A DNA stretch of 64,000 nucleotides from Nocardiopsis terrae. Its GTDB lineage: Bacteria; Actinomycetota; Actinomycetes; Streptosporangiales; Streptosporangiaceae. Position numbers and translations under genes: made by a program. The notes under the pieces were generated by a model. That model was not told the origin of the DNA and did no database searches. It saw only the letters and a list, made by a program, of their open reading frames with translations. This document shows, one piece after another, positions 1 through 7,389 of this stretch. Position 1 is the first letter of the stretch. Each line of letters starts with the position of its first letter. The stretch spans positions 1 to 64,000 of the forward strand of contig NZ_BMXJ01000009.1 of assembly GCF_014651695.1 (NCBI RefSeq), given 5' to 3'.

Positions 1-2
1 CT

Positions 3-89
3 GAGCTCAACGGCCGTCCTCGTCAGACCCTGGGCTGGGCTACCCCGGCCGAGGTCCTCAACGAGTTCCTCGTTGCAACAACCACTTGA
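3..89 (+). CDS. IS30-family transposase, C-terminal end only (cut by window edge)
   Basis: Reading from base 3, the frame gives 28 residues beginning ELNGRPRQTLGWATPAEVL and ending at TGA 87-89. The LNGRPR-TLGW-TPAE-LN pattern is the characteristic extreme C-terminus of IS30-family DDE transposases. The bases around the stop (GTTGCAACAACCACTTGA) resemble the terminal inverted repeat that in many IS30 elements overlaps the end of the transposase gene, so the element probably ends within a few bases of 90. Whether the element is intact cannot be judged because its 5' part lies outside the window. Confidence 0.8.
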   Translation, partial: ELNGRPRQTLGWATPAEVLNEFLVATTT

Positions 90-525
90 CCCCAAGGCGC
101 CGAAATCGCCCCTGGTAGCAAGATCACCGGGGTTGGGGCGGTTTCGGAAGCAGCGGACACCCTGCTGGACGGGTTTCGGGCACCACGGACCTGGGACCGC
201 CCTCCTCAGCGTCCGCCAGCACCCCGCCCCCGCTGGCGGTCCTCCGAAGCCGTCAGACCCCGGGAAGGGGCTCGGCCCCTGACCGCCCCGACCACACGCC
301 CCCGTTTCCTGACAGCCGCCGATCCGCCGTCGTGGCGAAGCGGGTCAGGGTGGAGCGCCCGGAGCGAAGCAAGGACGTACGACCTCGACGCACGAAGCGA
401 AAGACGGCCACACTCAGGCAGCCGGAAACGGGCCCCGGAGCACATGGGCAGACCCCAGCTCACAGGTGCCCGCTGAACCGAAGCAACATCAGGTCCGCGC
501 ACTCGGATGGCCCCTCGGACACGCC
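90..525. other. Intergenic stretch between transposase end and DUF2516 gene
   Basis: These 436 bases lie downstream of both flanking genes. Open frames exist on both strands but look like GC-rich shadows: they have no recognisable motif and no ribosome binding site that stands out. I see no RNA gene and no convincing second insertion-sequence end. Confidence 0.4.
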
Positions 526-825
526 CTAGTAGGGCCCGTACGGGCCGTTGTTCTGGTTGCCGCCCACACCCTTGACGGCAGGGCGGACGTCCAGCAGGAA
601 GATGAGGGTCGCGACCAGGCCCAGGATGACGAACATGCCGGTACCGGTCAGCACCGCGAGCAGTGAGACACCCGTCGCGACACCGGTGAGGATGACCCAC
701 AGCTTCTTGGTCTGCTTGTCCATCACCACGAAGGCCTGCTCCGAGGTGCGCAGCGCCTCAATGAACGCGTAGAGGCTGGCCACGAAGGTCACGAGGTAGA
801 TCAGCTGCCAGATCCAGAAGAACAA
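526..825 (-). CDS. DUF2516 family small membrane protein
   Basis: A 99-residue protein of unknown function with hydrophobic segments at about residues 3-22, 42-60 and 62-80, and a Gly/Asn/Pro/Tyr-rich tail (QNNGPYGPY). Size, topology and the motif EALRTSEQAFVVMDKQTK fit the actinobacterial DUF2516 family of integral membrane proteins. The start chosen is the first ATG, directly before the first membrane segment. It shares its strand with the downstream M56/BlaI genes only in a loose sense: it lies downstream of them, 135 bases past the M56 stop. No function can be inferred beyond membrane location. Confidence 0.75.
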   Translation of the reverse strand: MFFWIWQLIYLVTFVASLYAFIEALRTSEQAFVVMDKQTKKLWVILTGVATGVSLLAVLTGTGMFVILGLVATLIFLLDVRPAVKGVGGNQNNGPYGPY

Positions 826-960
826 GACTCACTCCAGTCGCCACACGCGTCCGAACGGGGTTCCGCCCGCTCTCCACGGTAAACGGACAGCGGCCGAAGA
901 TCGTGCCCGGTGGAGTCAGGGATCACAGGTACCGACCGGCCGGTTCCCGACCGGCGCGGA

Positions 961-1905
961 TCAGATCGGGATGTGCCAGAGACAGGTGACGGTGGCCAGC
1001 AGGAAGGCCGACGCCCCCATGATCACGGCACCCGCGTGGTACGGGAGTTCGTCGTCGGGCCGCAGGAGGCGGTTGACGCGCTGCATCACGGCGGGCTCAG
1101 CGGCCTGCGCGGCGGCCATCGCCCCCACCGGAACCGGGGCGGCACCCGCGGCACCGAAGCGCAGCAGCGCCATCGCGAGCTCACGGGAGGAACTCCTGCG
1201 CCGCGCCTGGTCGTCCGCGCACATCTCGATGAGCAGCGCGACGCTCTCGTAGTAGGTCCGCACCAGCCGCACCCGGGGGAAGGCCCTCTTGAGCGAGGAG
1301 AACGGCAGCAGCACCAGGTCGTGGCGCTGGCGCAGGTGGGCGTGCTCGTGTGCCAGGACGGCGGCGAGCTCGCGGGTGTCGAGCACCTCCAGAGCACCGG
1401 CGCTGATCACCACCTGGGAACGCAGCACACCGGGCAGGCAGTAGGCGGCGGCAGCGGGATGGTCGACCACCCTCGCACCGGGCACGTCGGGGTGTTCGCT
1501 GGCCACCAGTTCGAGGAGGTCGTGGTGGCGCCTGCGCACCCGGACCACCTGCACGAAGGAGGCGACGAGTCCGGAGAAGAGCACCAGGGTCAGGATGACC
1601 GCCAGGGCCACGGCCGCCAGGTGGCTGACGCCCTCGACCCCCTGGGAGAACTCGGCCAGGAGGAGCTCACCGGTGAACAGGTCGGTCGCGGCGGCCATCA
1701 GACCGCCCGCGGCACCGAGTTCGTAGGAGGACAGGCCGTAGGCCAGCAGCGCGCCGATGGTGGACACGCCCCAGGCCAGACCCAGGGCCTGCCAGGCGAT
1801 GACAGCCGTGTAGGGACCGCGGGAGGGCCACTTCGCCCGATGGAGAGCCTCCATGGCGACGAGACAGCTCACTGCGACGAGGGTGAGGAGGGCGGCACTG
1901 ACCAT
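961..1905 (-). CDS. M56-family membrane zinc metallopeptidase (BlaR1-like)
   Basis: A 314-residue integral membrane protein with hydrophobic segments near residues 3-20, 34-58, 95-122 and 285-312. The zinc-protease motif HEHAH (HExxH) is at residues 186-190 in AAVLAHEHAHLRQRHD. M56 peptidases of this class act as membrane sensors that cleave or inactivate a cognate BlaI-type repressor. Unlike staphylococcal BlaR1 it has no penicillin-binding sensor domain, which is usual for actinobacterial members. The ATG lies 5 bases after the stop of the BlaI-type gene, so the two form an operon. The signal sensed is unknown. Confidence 0.85.
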   Translation of the reverse strand: MVSAALLTLVAVSCLVAMEALHRAKWPSRGPYTAVIAWQALGLAWGVSTIGALLAYGLSSYELGAAGGLMAAATDLFTGELLLAEFSQGVEGVSHLAAVALAVILTLVLFSGLVASFVQVVRVRRRHHDLLELVASEHPDVPGARVVDHPAAAAYCLPGVLRSQVVISAGALEVLDTRELAAVLAHEHAHLRQRHDLVLLPFSSLKRAFPRVRLVRTYYESVALLIEMCADDQARRRSSSRELAMALLRFGAAGAAPVPVGAMAAAQAAEPAVMQRVNRLLRPDDELPYHAGAVIMGASAFLLATVTCLWHIPI

Positions 1906-1910
1906 ACGGA

Positions 1911-2273
1911 CTAGTTCCTTGGCTGCTCGGTTTCCGCGAGTGCGCGCCGGAGCGCTTCAGCCTCCTGGCCGTCCATGGACTGGACGAAGGCGGCCAGGGC
2001 CGCGTCACGGTCCACCGTCTGACCGAGCGCGTCGAACATCAACTCCGACACGTAGCTCTCCCGGCTGGCTGCCGGACGGTACCGCCACGCACGACCCTCA
2101 CGTGCCCGGTCGACGACCTTCTTCTTGGCCAGACGGTCGAGCACCGTCATGACGGTCGTGTGGGCCAGATCCCGCTCGGCGAGTGCTTTGCCGACCTCGC
2201 GAACCGTCATTGGTTCGTTGCGTGCCCACAGTACATCCATCACCGCGCGTTCAAGTTCGCCAAGCCGATTCAT
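1911..2273 (-). CDS. BlaI/MecI/CopY-family transcriptional repressor
   Basis: A 120-residue winged-helix repressor. Residues from LGELERAVMDVLW through TVMTVLDRLAKKKVVDR form the BlaI/MecI DNA-binding domain, followed by a dimerisation/cleavage region. An in-frame upstream ATG at 2306 would add 11 residues, but that extension runs through the palindromic operator. The ATG at 2273 begins exactly at the family-typical MNRLGELE and is preceded by a weak AGG box, so it is preferred. It is the first gene of a two-gene operon with the M56 peptidase that probably relieves its repression. The operator at 2281-2302 suggests autoregulation. Targets beyond its own operon are not visible here. Confidence 0.88.
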   Translation of the reverse strand: MNRLGELERAVMDVLWARNEPMTVREVGKALAERDLAHTTVMTVLDRLAKKKVVDRAREGRAWRYRPAASRESYVSELMFDALGQTVDRDAALAAFVQSMDGQEAEALRRALAETEQPRN

Positions 2274-2280
2274 ATACCTA

Positions 2281-2302
2281 AGTCTACGACGGGTAGTACT
2301 AC
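2281..2302 (-). promoter_or_regulatory. Probable BlaI-type operator
   Basis: The 10-bp perfect palindrome GTAGTACTAC at 2293-2302 lies 20-29 bases upstream of the repressor start. Together with AGTCTAC at 2281-2287 it forms an imperfect inverted repeat (arms CTAC/GTAG with outer AGT/ACT). BlaI-family repressors bind TAC/GTA-rich dyads of this kind, so this is the likely autoregulatory site. Confidence 0.6.
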
Positions 2303-2468
2303 TCACCGTGGCACCCCCTGGTTAAGCCCGGATCACCCGTGGGGAAGGGTTTCGAGGCCCCGCGGTCAGATCCGCGCGGCGGTCCCCGCGGCGGGTGCCA
2401 CCATCCCCCGGGTGACCTGTGCCCCCGCCTCGGGTAGGGGTGGTGTCACACCGTTCGAGGGGGAGAGC

Positions 2469-2993
2469 ATGGCCGACCGGATGCGGATCAGCCTGTCCCG
2501 GGGGGACATCACCGAACAGCACGTGGACGCGGTCGTCAACGCCGCCAACAGTTCCCTGCTGGGCGGCGGCGGGGTGGACGGGGCCATCCACCGCAAGGGC
2601 GGCGGGGCCGTTCTGGCGGAGTGCCGGAGACTGCGGGCCTCCCACTACGGCGGCGGCCTCCCCCCGGGTCAGGCGGTGGCGACGACCGCCGGGAACCTGC
2701 CCGCCCGCTGGGTGATCCACACCGTCGGCCCCGTGTACAGCACCTCCGAGGACCGTTCCGCCGTGCTGGCCTCCTGCTTCACCGAATCGCTGCGGGTCGC
2801 GCACGGACTGGGCGCGGAGTCGGTGGCCTTCCCCGCGATCTCCACCGGCGTGTACCGCTGGCCGCTGGACGACGCGGCACGGATCGCCGCCGACGCCCTG
2901 CACAACGCCGAGGTCACGGTGCCCAGGGTGGAGCTGGTGCTGTTCAGCGAGACCGCGCTGGCCGCGTTCCGCCGGGCGTTCGACACCGCCTGA
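2469..2993 (+). CDS. Macrodomain protein, O-acetyl-ADP-ribose deacetylase-like
   Basis: A 174-residue single-domain macro protein of the MacroD/YmdB type, which hydrolyses O-acetyl-ADP-ribose and removes ADP-ribose from proteins. The family signatures are VVNAANSSLLGGGGVDGAIH (residues 22-41, with the Asn-Ala-Ala-Asn and Gly-rich ADP-ribose loop) and FPAISTGVYRWP (second phosphate loop). The ATG at 2469 has a strong GAGGGGGAG box just upstream and begins at the normal family N-terminus (MADRMRISLSRGDIT). It is transcribed alone, divergent from the BlaI operon. Confidence 0.92.
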   Translation: MADRMRISLSRGDITEQHVDAVVNAANSSLLGGGGVDGAIHRKGGGAVLAECRRLRASHYGGGLPPGQAVATTAGNLPARWVIHTVGPVYSTSEDRSAVLASCFTESLRVAHGLGAESVAFPAISTGVYRWPLDDAARIAADALHNAEVTVPRVELVLFSETALAAFRRAFDTA

Positions 2994-3118
2994 ACAAGCC
3001 GCGCGGGCACCGTGCGGGGACGCGCCTCGGCGCGTCCGGCGGGGCGGACCGCCGCCCCGGACGCGGGCGGGCGACCCGGTCCCCGCGCGCAGACCGGGTC
3101 CGTCGTACCCTCCGTTGC

Positions 3119-3547
3119 ATGGGACACCGGCATCCGAGCAAGCTCAAGAACCCAGAGGTGAGTCACGCGCGCGCCCGCTGGCTGCTGCGCGCCGAACTCG
3201 CCGGGTGCGACGCCTGCCGGGCCGAGGGCGACGAGGACGCCCTGTCCGACCTGTCGTCAGGCGGCGTCTTCGACTCCCTGATCACGGGTTTCGTCCTGTC
3301 CCGTGTCCAACAGTGGCACTCCCCCAGCCGGCCCTCCCAGTACCCGGCGACGGTCTACCGCATCGCCCCCATCGACGAACGGGACTTCTGGCAGCCCCCC
3401 ACCCAGCACTGCATGCGCGTGTGCACGGTGACGGGCGACGGGGTGGACACCGTCCCCGCGCTCCGGGAACTGCGCCTGATGTCGGCCGCGGACCGCTCCC
3501 TGGTCCTGGACGACATCATCGACGGGCTCGCCGAGACGGAAGGTTGA
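3119..3547 (+). CDS. Hypothetical protein, probably leaderless
   Basis: A 142-residue soluble protein I do not recognise. It has a basic N-terminus, a CDACR cysteine pair near residue 31, a second CMRVC pair near residue 98, and the stretch FLQ-like VLSRVQQWHSPSRPSQYPAT in the middle. The start is chosen because a -10 box TACCCT (3106-3111) sits exactly 7 bases before the ATG, the arrangement seen for leaderless genes throughout this window, and there is no ribosome binding site. A small zinc-ribbon gene follows after 4 bases, so the two are probably cotranscribed. The paired cysteines allow metal binding, but this is inference. Confidence 0.65.
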   Translation: MGHRHPSKLKNPEVSHARARWLLRAELAGCDACRAEGDEDALSDLSSGGVFDSLITGFVLSRVQQWHSPSRPSQYPATVYRIAPIDERDFWQPPTQHCMRVCTVTGDGVDTVPALRELRLMSAADRSLVLDDIIDGLAETEG

Positions 3548-3551
3548 GACC

Positions 3552-3716
3552 TTGAAGCCCGCCCCCCAGCACCCACGACTCCCCCGGCTGCCCCTGTCGG
3601 CCCCGGCCATGTCCCCCAAGCACGACAAACCCATCGTCGGCCTGTGCGAGAGGTGCGGTGAGTACCTCAACGCCGGGGTGCGCACCTGCCCCAACTGCGG
3701 TCACTACAACCGCTGA
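3552..3716 (+). CDS. Small zinc-ribbon protein
   Basis: The frame from TTG 3552 encodes 54 residues. The C-terminal part reads CERCGEYLNAGVRTCPNCG, a textbook zinc ribbon with two CxxC knuckles separated by ten residues, followed by HYNR. A GGAAGG box lies 8 bases before the TTG; an internal ATG at 3609 would give a 35-residue form. It begins 4 bases after the preceding gene, so it is probably coexpressed. The function is unknown; it could be a small nucleic-acid- or protein-binding adaptor. Confidence 0.6.
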   Translation: MKPAPQHPRLPRLPLSAPAMSPKHDKPIVGLCERCGEYLNAGVRTCPNCGHYNR

Positions 3717-3763
3717 CCGCCGCCAGCCCCGGCTCCGGGGCGGGCGGCCGCAGCGGTTCCCGT

Positions 3764-5071
3764 TCAGCGGCCGGGGTCGGCGATCGGTGCCGGGTAGCCG
3801 CCGACCCCGCCCTCCTCCTGCCACGGGGTGTGGGCGCGAACCCCGGGCAGGTCCGCGAGCTCGGACACGTAGCGCCGCACGTACACGCCCCCGGGGTCGA
3901 AGCGGCGGGCCTGGCGCGAGGGGTTGAACGGGCGGTTGGGGCGGGTGTCGTTACCGGTCCCGGCCACCCACTGCCAGTTCCCGTACTCGTTGGCGACGTC
4001 TCCGTCGGTGAGGTGCGCGTCGAAGTGCGCGGCCCCCTCCCTCCAGTGCACGCGCAGCGTCCTGGTGAGGAAGGCGGCGGTGATCATCCGGGTGCGGTTG
4101 TGCATGAACCCCTCCCGGAGCAGCTGCCGCATACCCGCGTCCACGACCGGCACCCCGGTGCGCCCCTCCTTCCAGGCGGCGAGGGCGCCGGCGTCCCGGC
4201 GCCACTCGCGCTGGCGCGGCCGGTAGTCCCGGGTGTTGATCTCCGGGAAGATGGCCGTGACCTGGTGGTGGAAGTCGCGCCAGGCCAGTTGGCGGACGTA
4301 CTCTGGGCCGCCGGGCAGGTCCCGGGCGCGCAGGGCCGCCTCCAGCGGTGACAGGCAGCCGAACCGCAGGTCGGCAGACAGGTGCGAGGTGGCGGCGCCG
4401 GGGAGGTCGTCGTGCCGGTCCCCGTAGTCGGCGAGACCGCCCCCGATCCAGGTCCGCAGGCGTTCCCGGGCCGGGGCCTCGCCGCCGCGGACACGGTCCG
4501 GGGCGAGGGTGCCGGCGCCGTCCGCCCCGTCCGCCAGGTCCGGCAGCTCGCCCGGGGCGGTCCCCTCCGGCAGCCGGAGGCGTTCGGGCGCGGGCAGGAG
4601 CTCACGGCGCTGCGCGGCCTCCCAGGCGCGCCAGTAGGGCGTGAACACCTTGTAGTGGTCGCCCCTGGCCGGGGTGAGGGCGCCGGGAGGGACGACGGTC
4701 AGTCCGGGGTGGGTGCGCACCTCCAACCCGGTGGCGCGCAGGTCGGACAACCGCCGCCGCGCGAAGGCGCTCACGCCCGCGCTCAGGTGGACGGTGCGCG
4801 CCCCGGTCTCCCGGGCCAGGGCGAGGACCTCGGCCGCCGTGTCGCCCCGGCGCAGGACCAGGTCGCCGCCGATCCCGCGCAGACCGGAGCGCAGGTCGGC
4901 GAGGGCCTCACCGAGGTGGGCGATGCGGTTGCGGGCTGCGCGGCGCAGCAGCGGGGGTTCGAGGACGAAGAGCGGCACGACCGTCCCGGAGTCGTGCAGC
5001 GCCGCGGTGAGCGCCGGATGGTCGTGCAGGCGCAGGTCCTGGGTGAACAGGACGACGGCGGGGACACCCAA
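3764..5071 (-). CDS. phr: Deoxyribodipyrimidine photolyase
   Basis: A 435-residue DNA photolyase that uses FAD and blue light to split cyclobutane pyrimidine dimers. The N-terminal Rossmann (antenna) domain begins AVVLFTQDLRLHDHPAL. The C-terminal FAD domain carries RMITAAFLTRTLRVHWREG, NEYGNWQWVAGTGND and RPFNPSRQARRFDP, all diagnostic. The open frame extends to 5167, but the TTG at 5071 (MGVPAVVLF) is preceded by GAAGGAG with 5-base spacing and starts at the normal family position, so it is preferred. It is divergent from the DUF523-DUF1722 gene, an association also seen for E. coli phrB and ybgA. Confidence 0.93.
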   Translation of the reverse strand: MGVPAVVLFTQDLRLHDHPALTAALHDSGTVVPLFVLEPPLLRRAARNRIAHLGEALADLRSGLRGIGGDLVLRRGDTAAEVLALARETGARTVHLSAGVSAFARRRLSDLRATGLEVRTHPGLTVVPPGALTPARGDHYKVFTPYWRAWEAAQRRELLPAPERLRLPEGTAPGELPDLADGADGAGTLAPDRVRGGEAPARERLRTWIGGGLADYGDRHDDLPGAATSHLSADLRFGCLSPLEAALRARDLPGGPEYVRQLAWRDFHHQVTAIFPEINTRDYRPRQREWRRDAGALAAWKEGRTGVPVVDAGMRQLLREGFMHNRTRMITAAFLTRTLRVHWREGAAHFDAHLTDGDVANEYGNWQWVAGTGNDTRPNRPFNPSRQARRFDPGGVYVRRYVSELADLPGVRAHTPWQEEGGVGGYPAPIADPGR

Positions 5072-5157
5072 CGGGACTCCTTCACTTTGCGATACCAAAA
5101 CACTACTACGGGTGTCCATTGGTGGTTGTCCGACGCCGGTCGGGGTAGGGGCCCAGC

Positions 5158-6117
5158 ATGAACACACCTCCTCGGCCCGTCGTCGGGGTCTCCAGCTGCC
5201 TCATCGGCGCCCCGGTCCGCTACAACGGCGGCCACTCCCGCTACAAGTTCCTCACCGAGGAGCTGGACCGGCACGTGGACTGGCTGCCCGTCTGCCCGGA
5301 GGCGGAGATCGGCCTGGGGGTCCCCCGGCCGACCCTGCGGCTCCAGGACTCGGAGGGCTCCGACCGGGTGATCTCCAGCAAGGACGGGGCCGACCACACC
5401 GACGACCTCGCCGACGTCGCCGACCGGCACCTGCGGGAGCTGCGCCGCCTGGACGGCTACGTGCTCAAGAACAAGTCGCCGAGCTGCGGCCTGTACGCGC
5501 TTCCGGTGTTCGACGACAACGCCGACCGGCTGCGCGGGACCGGCCGGGGCGCCTTCGCCGCCCGGCTCACCGCCCTGCTGCCCGACCTGCCCGTCGAGGA
5601 ACAGGGCCGCCTCTCCGACGCGGTGCTGCGCGAGCACTTCGTGGAGCGCGTGTTCGCGCACGCGCGGCTGCGCACCCTGCTGGACTCGGGTTGGCGCCCG
5701 CGCGACCTGGTGGAGTTCCACGCCCGGCACAAGCTCCAGCTGATGGCGCACTCCCCTGAGGGCTACCGGGAGACCGGAAGGATCGTGGCCCGGGTCGGCA
5801 CCAGCACCCCCGAGGAGATCGCGGCCTCCTACTCGGAGGCCTTCCACCGGACGCTGGCGGTGAAGTCGAGCCGGGGCAAGCACGCCAACGCGCTCCAGCA
5901 CGTCTTCGGGATGATCAGCCCGCTGCTGGACGACGCCCGCAGGCACGACCTGCTGGCCGGGATCGAGGAGTACCGGGAGGGGCAGGCGCCGCTCAGCCTT
6001 CCGGTGGCGCTGCTGCGGCACCACTGCGCGGCGGAGGACGTGGCGTGGGCCGACAGCCAGACCTACCTGCGCCCCTACCCCGACCCCCTGCGCCTTCGCC
6101 ACCCGGTGGCGGTCTGA
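5158..6117 (+). CDS. DUF523 and DUF1722 (YbgA-type) fusion protein
   Basis: A 319-residue two-domain protein. Residues about 8-155 form DUF523 (GVSSCLIGAPVRYNGGHSRY, VCPEAEIGLGVPRP, KNKSPSCG), which has conserved cysteines resembling a metal-binding site. Residues about 180-310 form DUF1722/YbgA (FHARHKLQLMAHSPEGYRETG). Fused proteins of this type are widespread and often adjacent to photolyase. The biochemical role is not established. The ATG at 5158 follows GGGGTAGGGG by a few bases, which may serve as a ribosome binding site or a poor -10. Confidence 0.85.
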   Translation: MNTPPRPVVGVSSCLIGAPVRYNGGHSRYKFLTEELDRHVDWLPVCPEAEIGLGVPRPTLRLQDSEGSDRVISSKDGADHTDDLADVADRHLRELRRLDGYVLKNKSPSCGLYALPVFDDNADRLRGTGRGAFAARLTALLPDLPVEEQGRLSDAVLREHFVERVFAHARLRTLLDSGWRPRDLVEFHARHKLQLMAHSPEGYRETGRIVARVGTSTPEEIAASYSEAFHRTLAVKSSRGKHANALQHVFGMISPLLDDARRHDLLAGIEEYREGQAPLSLPVALLRHHCAAEDVAWADSQTYLRPYPDPLRLRHPVAV

Positions 6118-6287
6118 CCGGGAACGGCGCGCCGGTCCGAACGGGAACGGGCCGGGAACAGGCCGCCGGCCCTTGAGAAGGCGCGTCGCATTTTCCACAC
6201 GTAGAGAACACGTTCAACTACAGTGGGCCACATTCCTGGCCGTGTAGAACGCGGTTCCCGGCTGCCCCCGACCCGCGAGGTTCCGAC

Positions 6288-7280
6288 GTGTTCGCCTCCT
6301 TCCCCCGACGCGCCGCCGTGCTCGTCTCCTCCTGCGCCGTCATCCTGGTCGCGGCCTCCCTGGCCACCGCGTCCCCGGAACTGCTGGTCGAGCGGATCAC
6401 CAGTCACCTGAGCACCACCGGGCCCGAACTGGCCCACGGGCACGCGCGCCTCCCGCCGGCCTCCGACTCCACCCCCGCGCCGATCCCCCGCCCGGGCCAG
6501 GTCGCGGTCTGCGAGGAACCCGGCAGGGACGAGGTCGTCACCCTGGCCGACCCCGGAGCACCCGAAGGCGGGCGCCCCCTGTGGATCCGGCGCCCGCCCG
6601 GCCTGGACAGCGCCGACCTGCCCGTGCTCTACCTGCTGCACGGCTCCGCCTCCACCCACCGCACCCTGATGGACACGGACCTGGGCAGCCGCCTGGACCG
6701 GCAGATGTGCCGTTCGGGGGTCGAGTTCGTCATCGCCGCCCCGTACGGGCAGGAGAGCGGCGGCACCAACACCGAGTGGGGCGACGCCCACGACGGCCGG
6801 TTCGCGCTGGAGAGCTTCGTCACCGGCCCCGTCGTGGCCGCGGTGGAGGGCGAACACCCGCGCCCCGACTCCCTGCGGGCCATCGGCGGCTTCTCCATGG
6901 GCGGCTACGGCGCCGCCGCCCTGGCCCTGCGCAACCCCGACCTCTACTCCCAGGTGGTGAGCTGGGCCGGGTACTTCCGGGTCGACGACCCCCACGGCAC
7001 CTTCGGCGAGGACACCGATCCGCACTCCCCGGACCTGCTGTTGGACCGGGAGGAGGTGCGCGACCTCCGGTTCATGCTGGTGGAGGGGCGCCGGGACCAC
7101 ACCCCGCTGCAGCGGGGAAGCATCCACGGCGAGGCCGAACGGTTCGCCGGGCTGCTCGGCGAGCGCGGTATGACGGTCACCACGCTCCATCCCCGGGGCG
7201 GCCACGACCTGGGCACGTGGAAGCGCACCTTCCCCGAAGCCGTGGACTTCCTGGTGGCCGGGTGGTCCGCCACGCCGTGA
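6288..7280 (+). CDS. Secreted or membrane-anchored esterase (alpha/beta hydrolase)
   Basis: A 330-residue protein with an N-terminal signal peptide or anchor (residues 8-28, VLVSSCAVILVAASLATASP), then an esterase domain of the putative-esterase/antigen-85-like type. Visible elements are the oxyanion strand LPVLYLLHGSAST, the nucleophile elbow GFSMGG with Ser203, and a likely catalytic His in PRGGHDLGTWK. The GTG at 6288 has a GCGAGG box 7 bases upstream. It probably acts outside the membrane on acyl esters; the substrate is unknown. It is monocistronic and followed by mshA 110 bases later. Confidence 0.82.
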   Translation: MFASFPRRAAVLVSSCAVILVAASLATASPELLVERITSHLSTTGPELAHGHARLPPASDSTPAPIPRPGQVAVCEEPGRDEVVTLADPGAPEGGRPLWIRRPPGLDSADLPVLYLLHGSASTHRTLMDTDLGSRLDRQMCRSGVEFVIAAPYGQESGGTNTEWGDAHDGRFALESFVTGPVVAAVEGEHPRPDSLRAIGGFSMGGYGAAALALRNPDLYSQVVSWAGYFRVDDPHGTFGEDTDPHSPDLLLDREEVRDLRFMLVEGRRDHTPLQRGSIHGEAERFAGLLGERGMTVTTLHPRGGHDLGTWKRTFPEAVDFLVAGWSATP

Positions 7281-7389
7281 CCCGGCCCGGGTCAACCCCG
7301 GCCCCCTCGGACGGTCCGGTGGGGAACAGTGTGTACCTTCGTCGCTGTTGACGACTACGGCTTGTACGCACGAACTGGAGGGACCACCG

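Noticed and set aside
206..700. 164-codon minus-strand frame
   Set aside because: It runs across the DUF2516 gene in another frame and has only GC-rich shadow composition with no domain.
910..1914. 334-codon plus-strand frame opposite the M56 gene
   Set aside because: Antisense shadow: rich in His/Gln/Gly/Arg from reverse reading of the well-supported peptidase gene.
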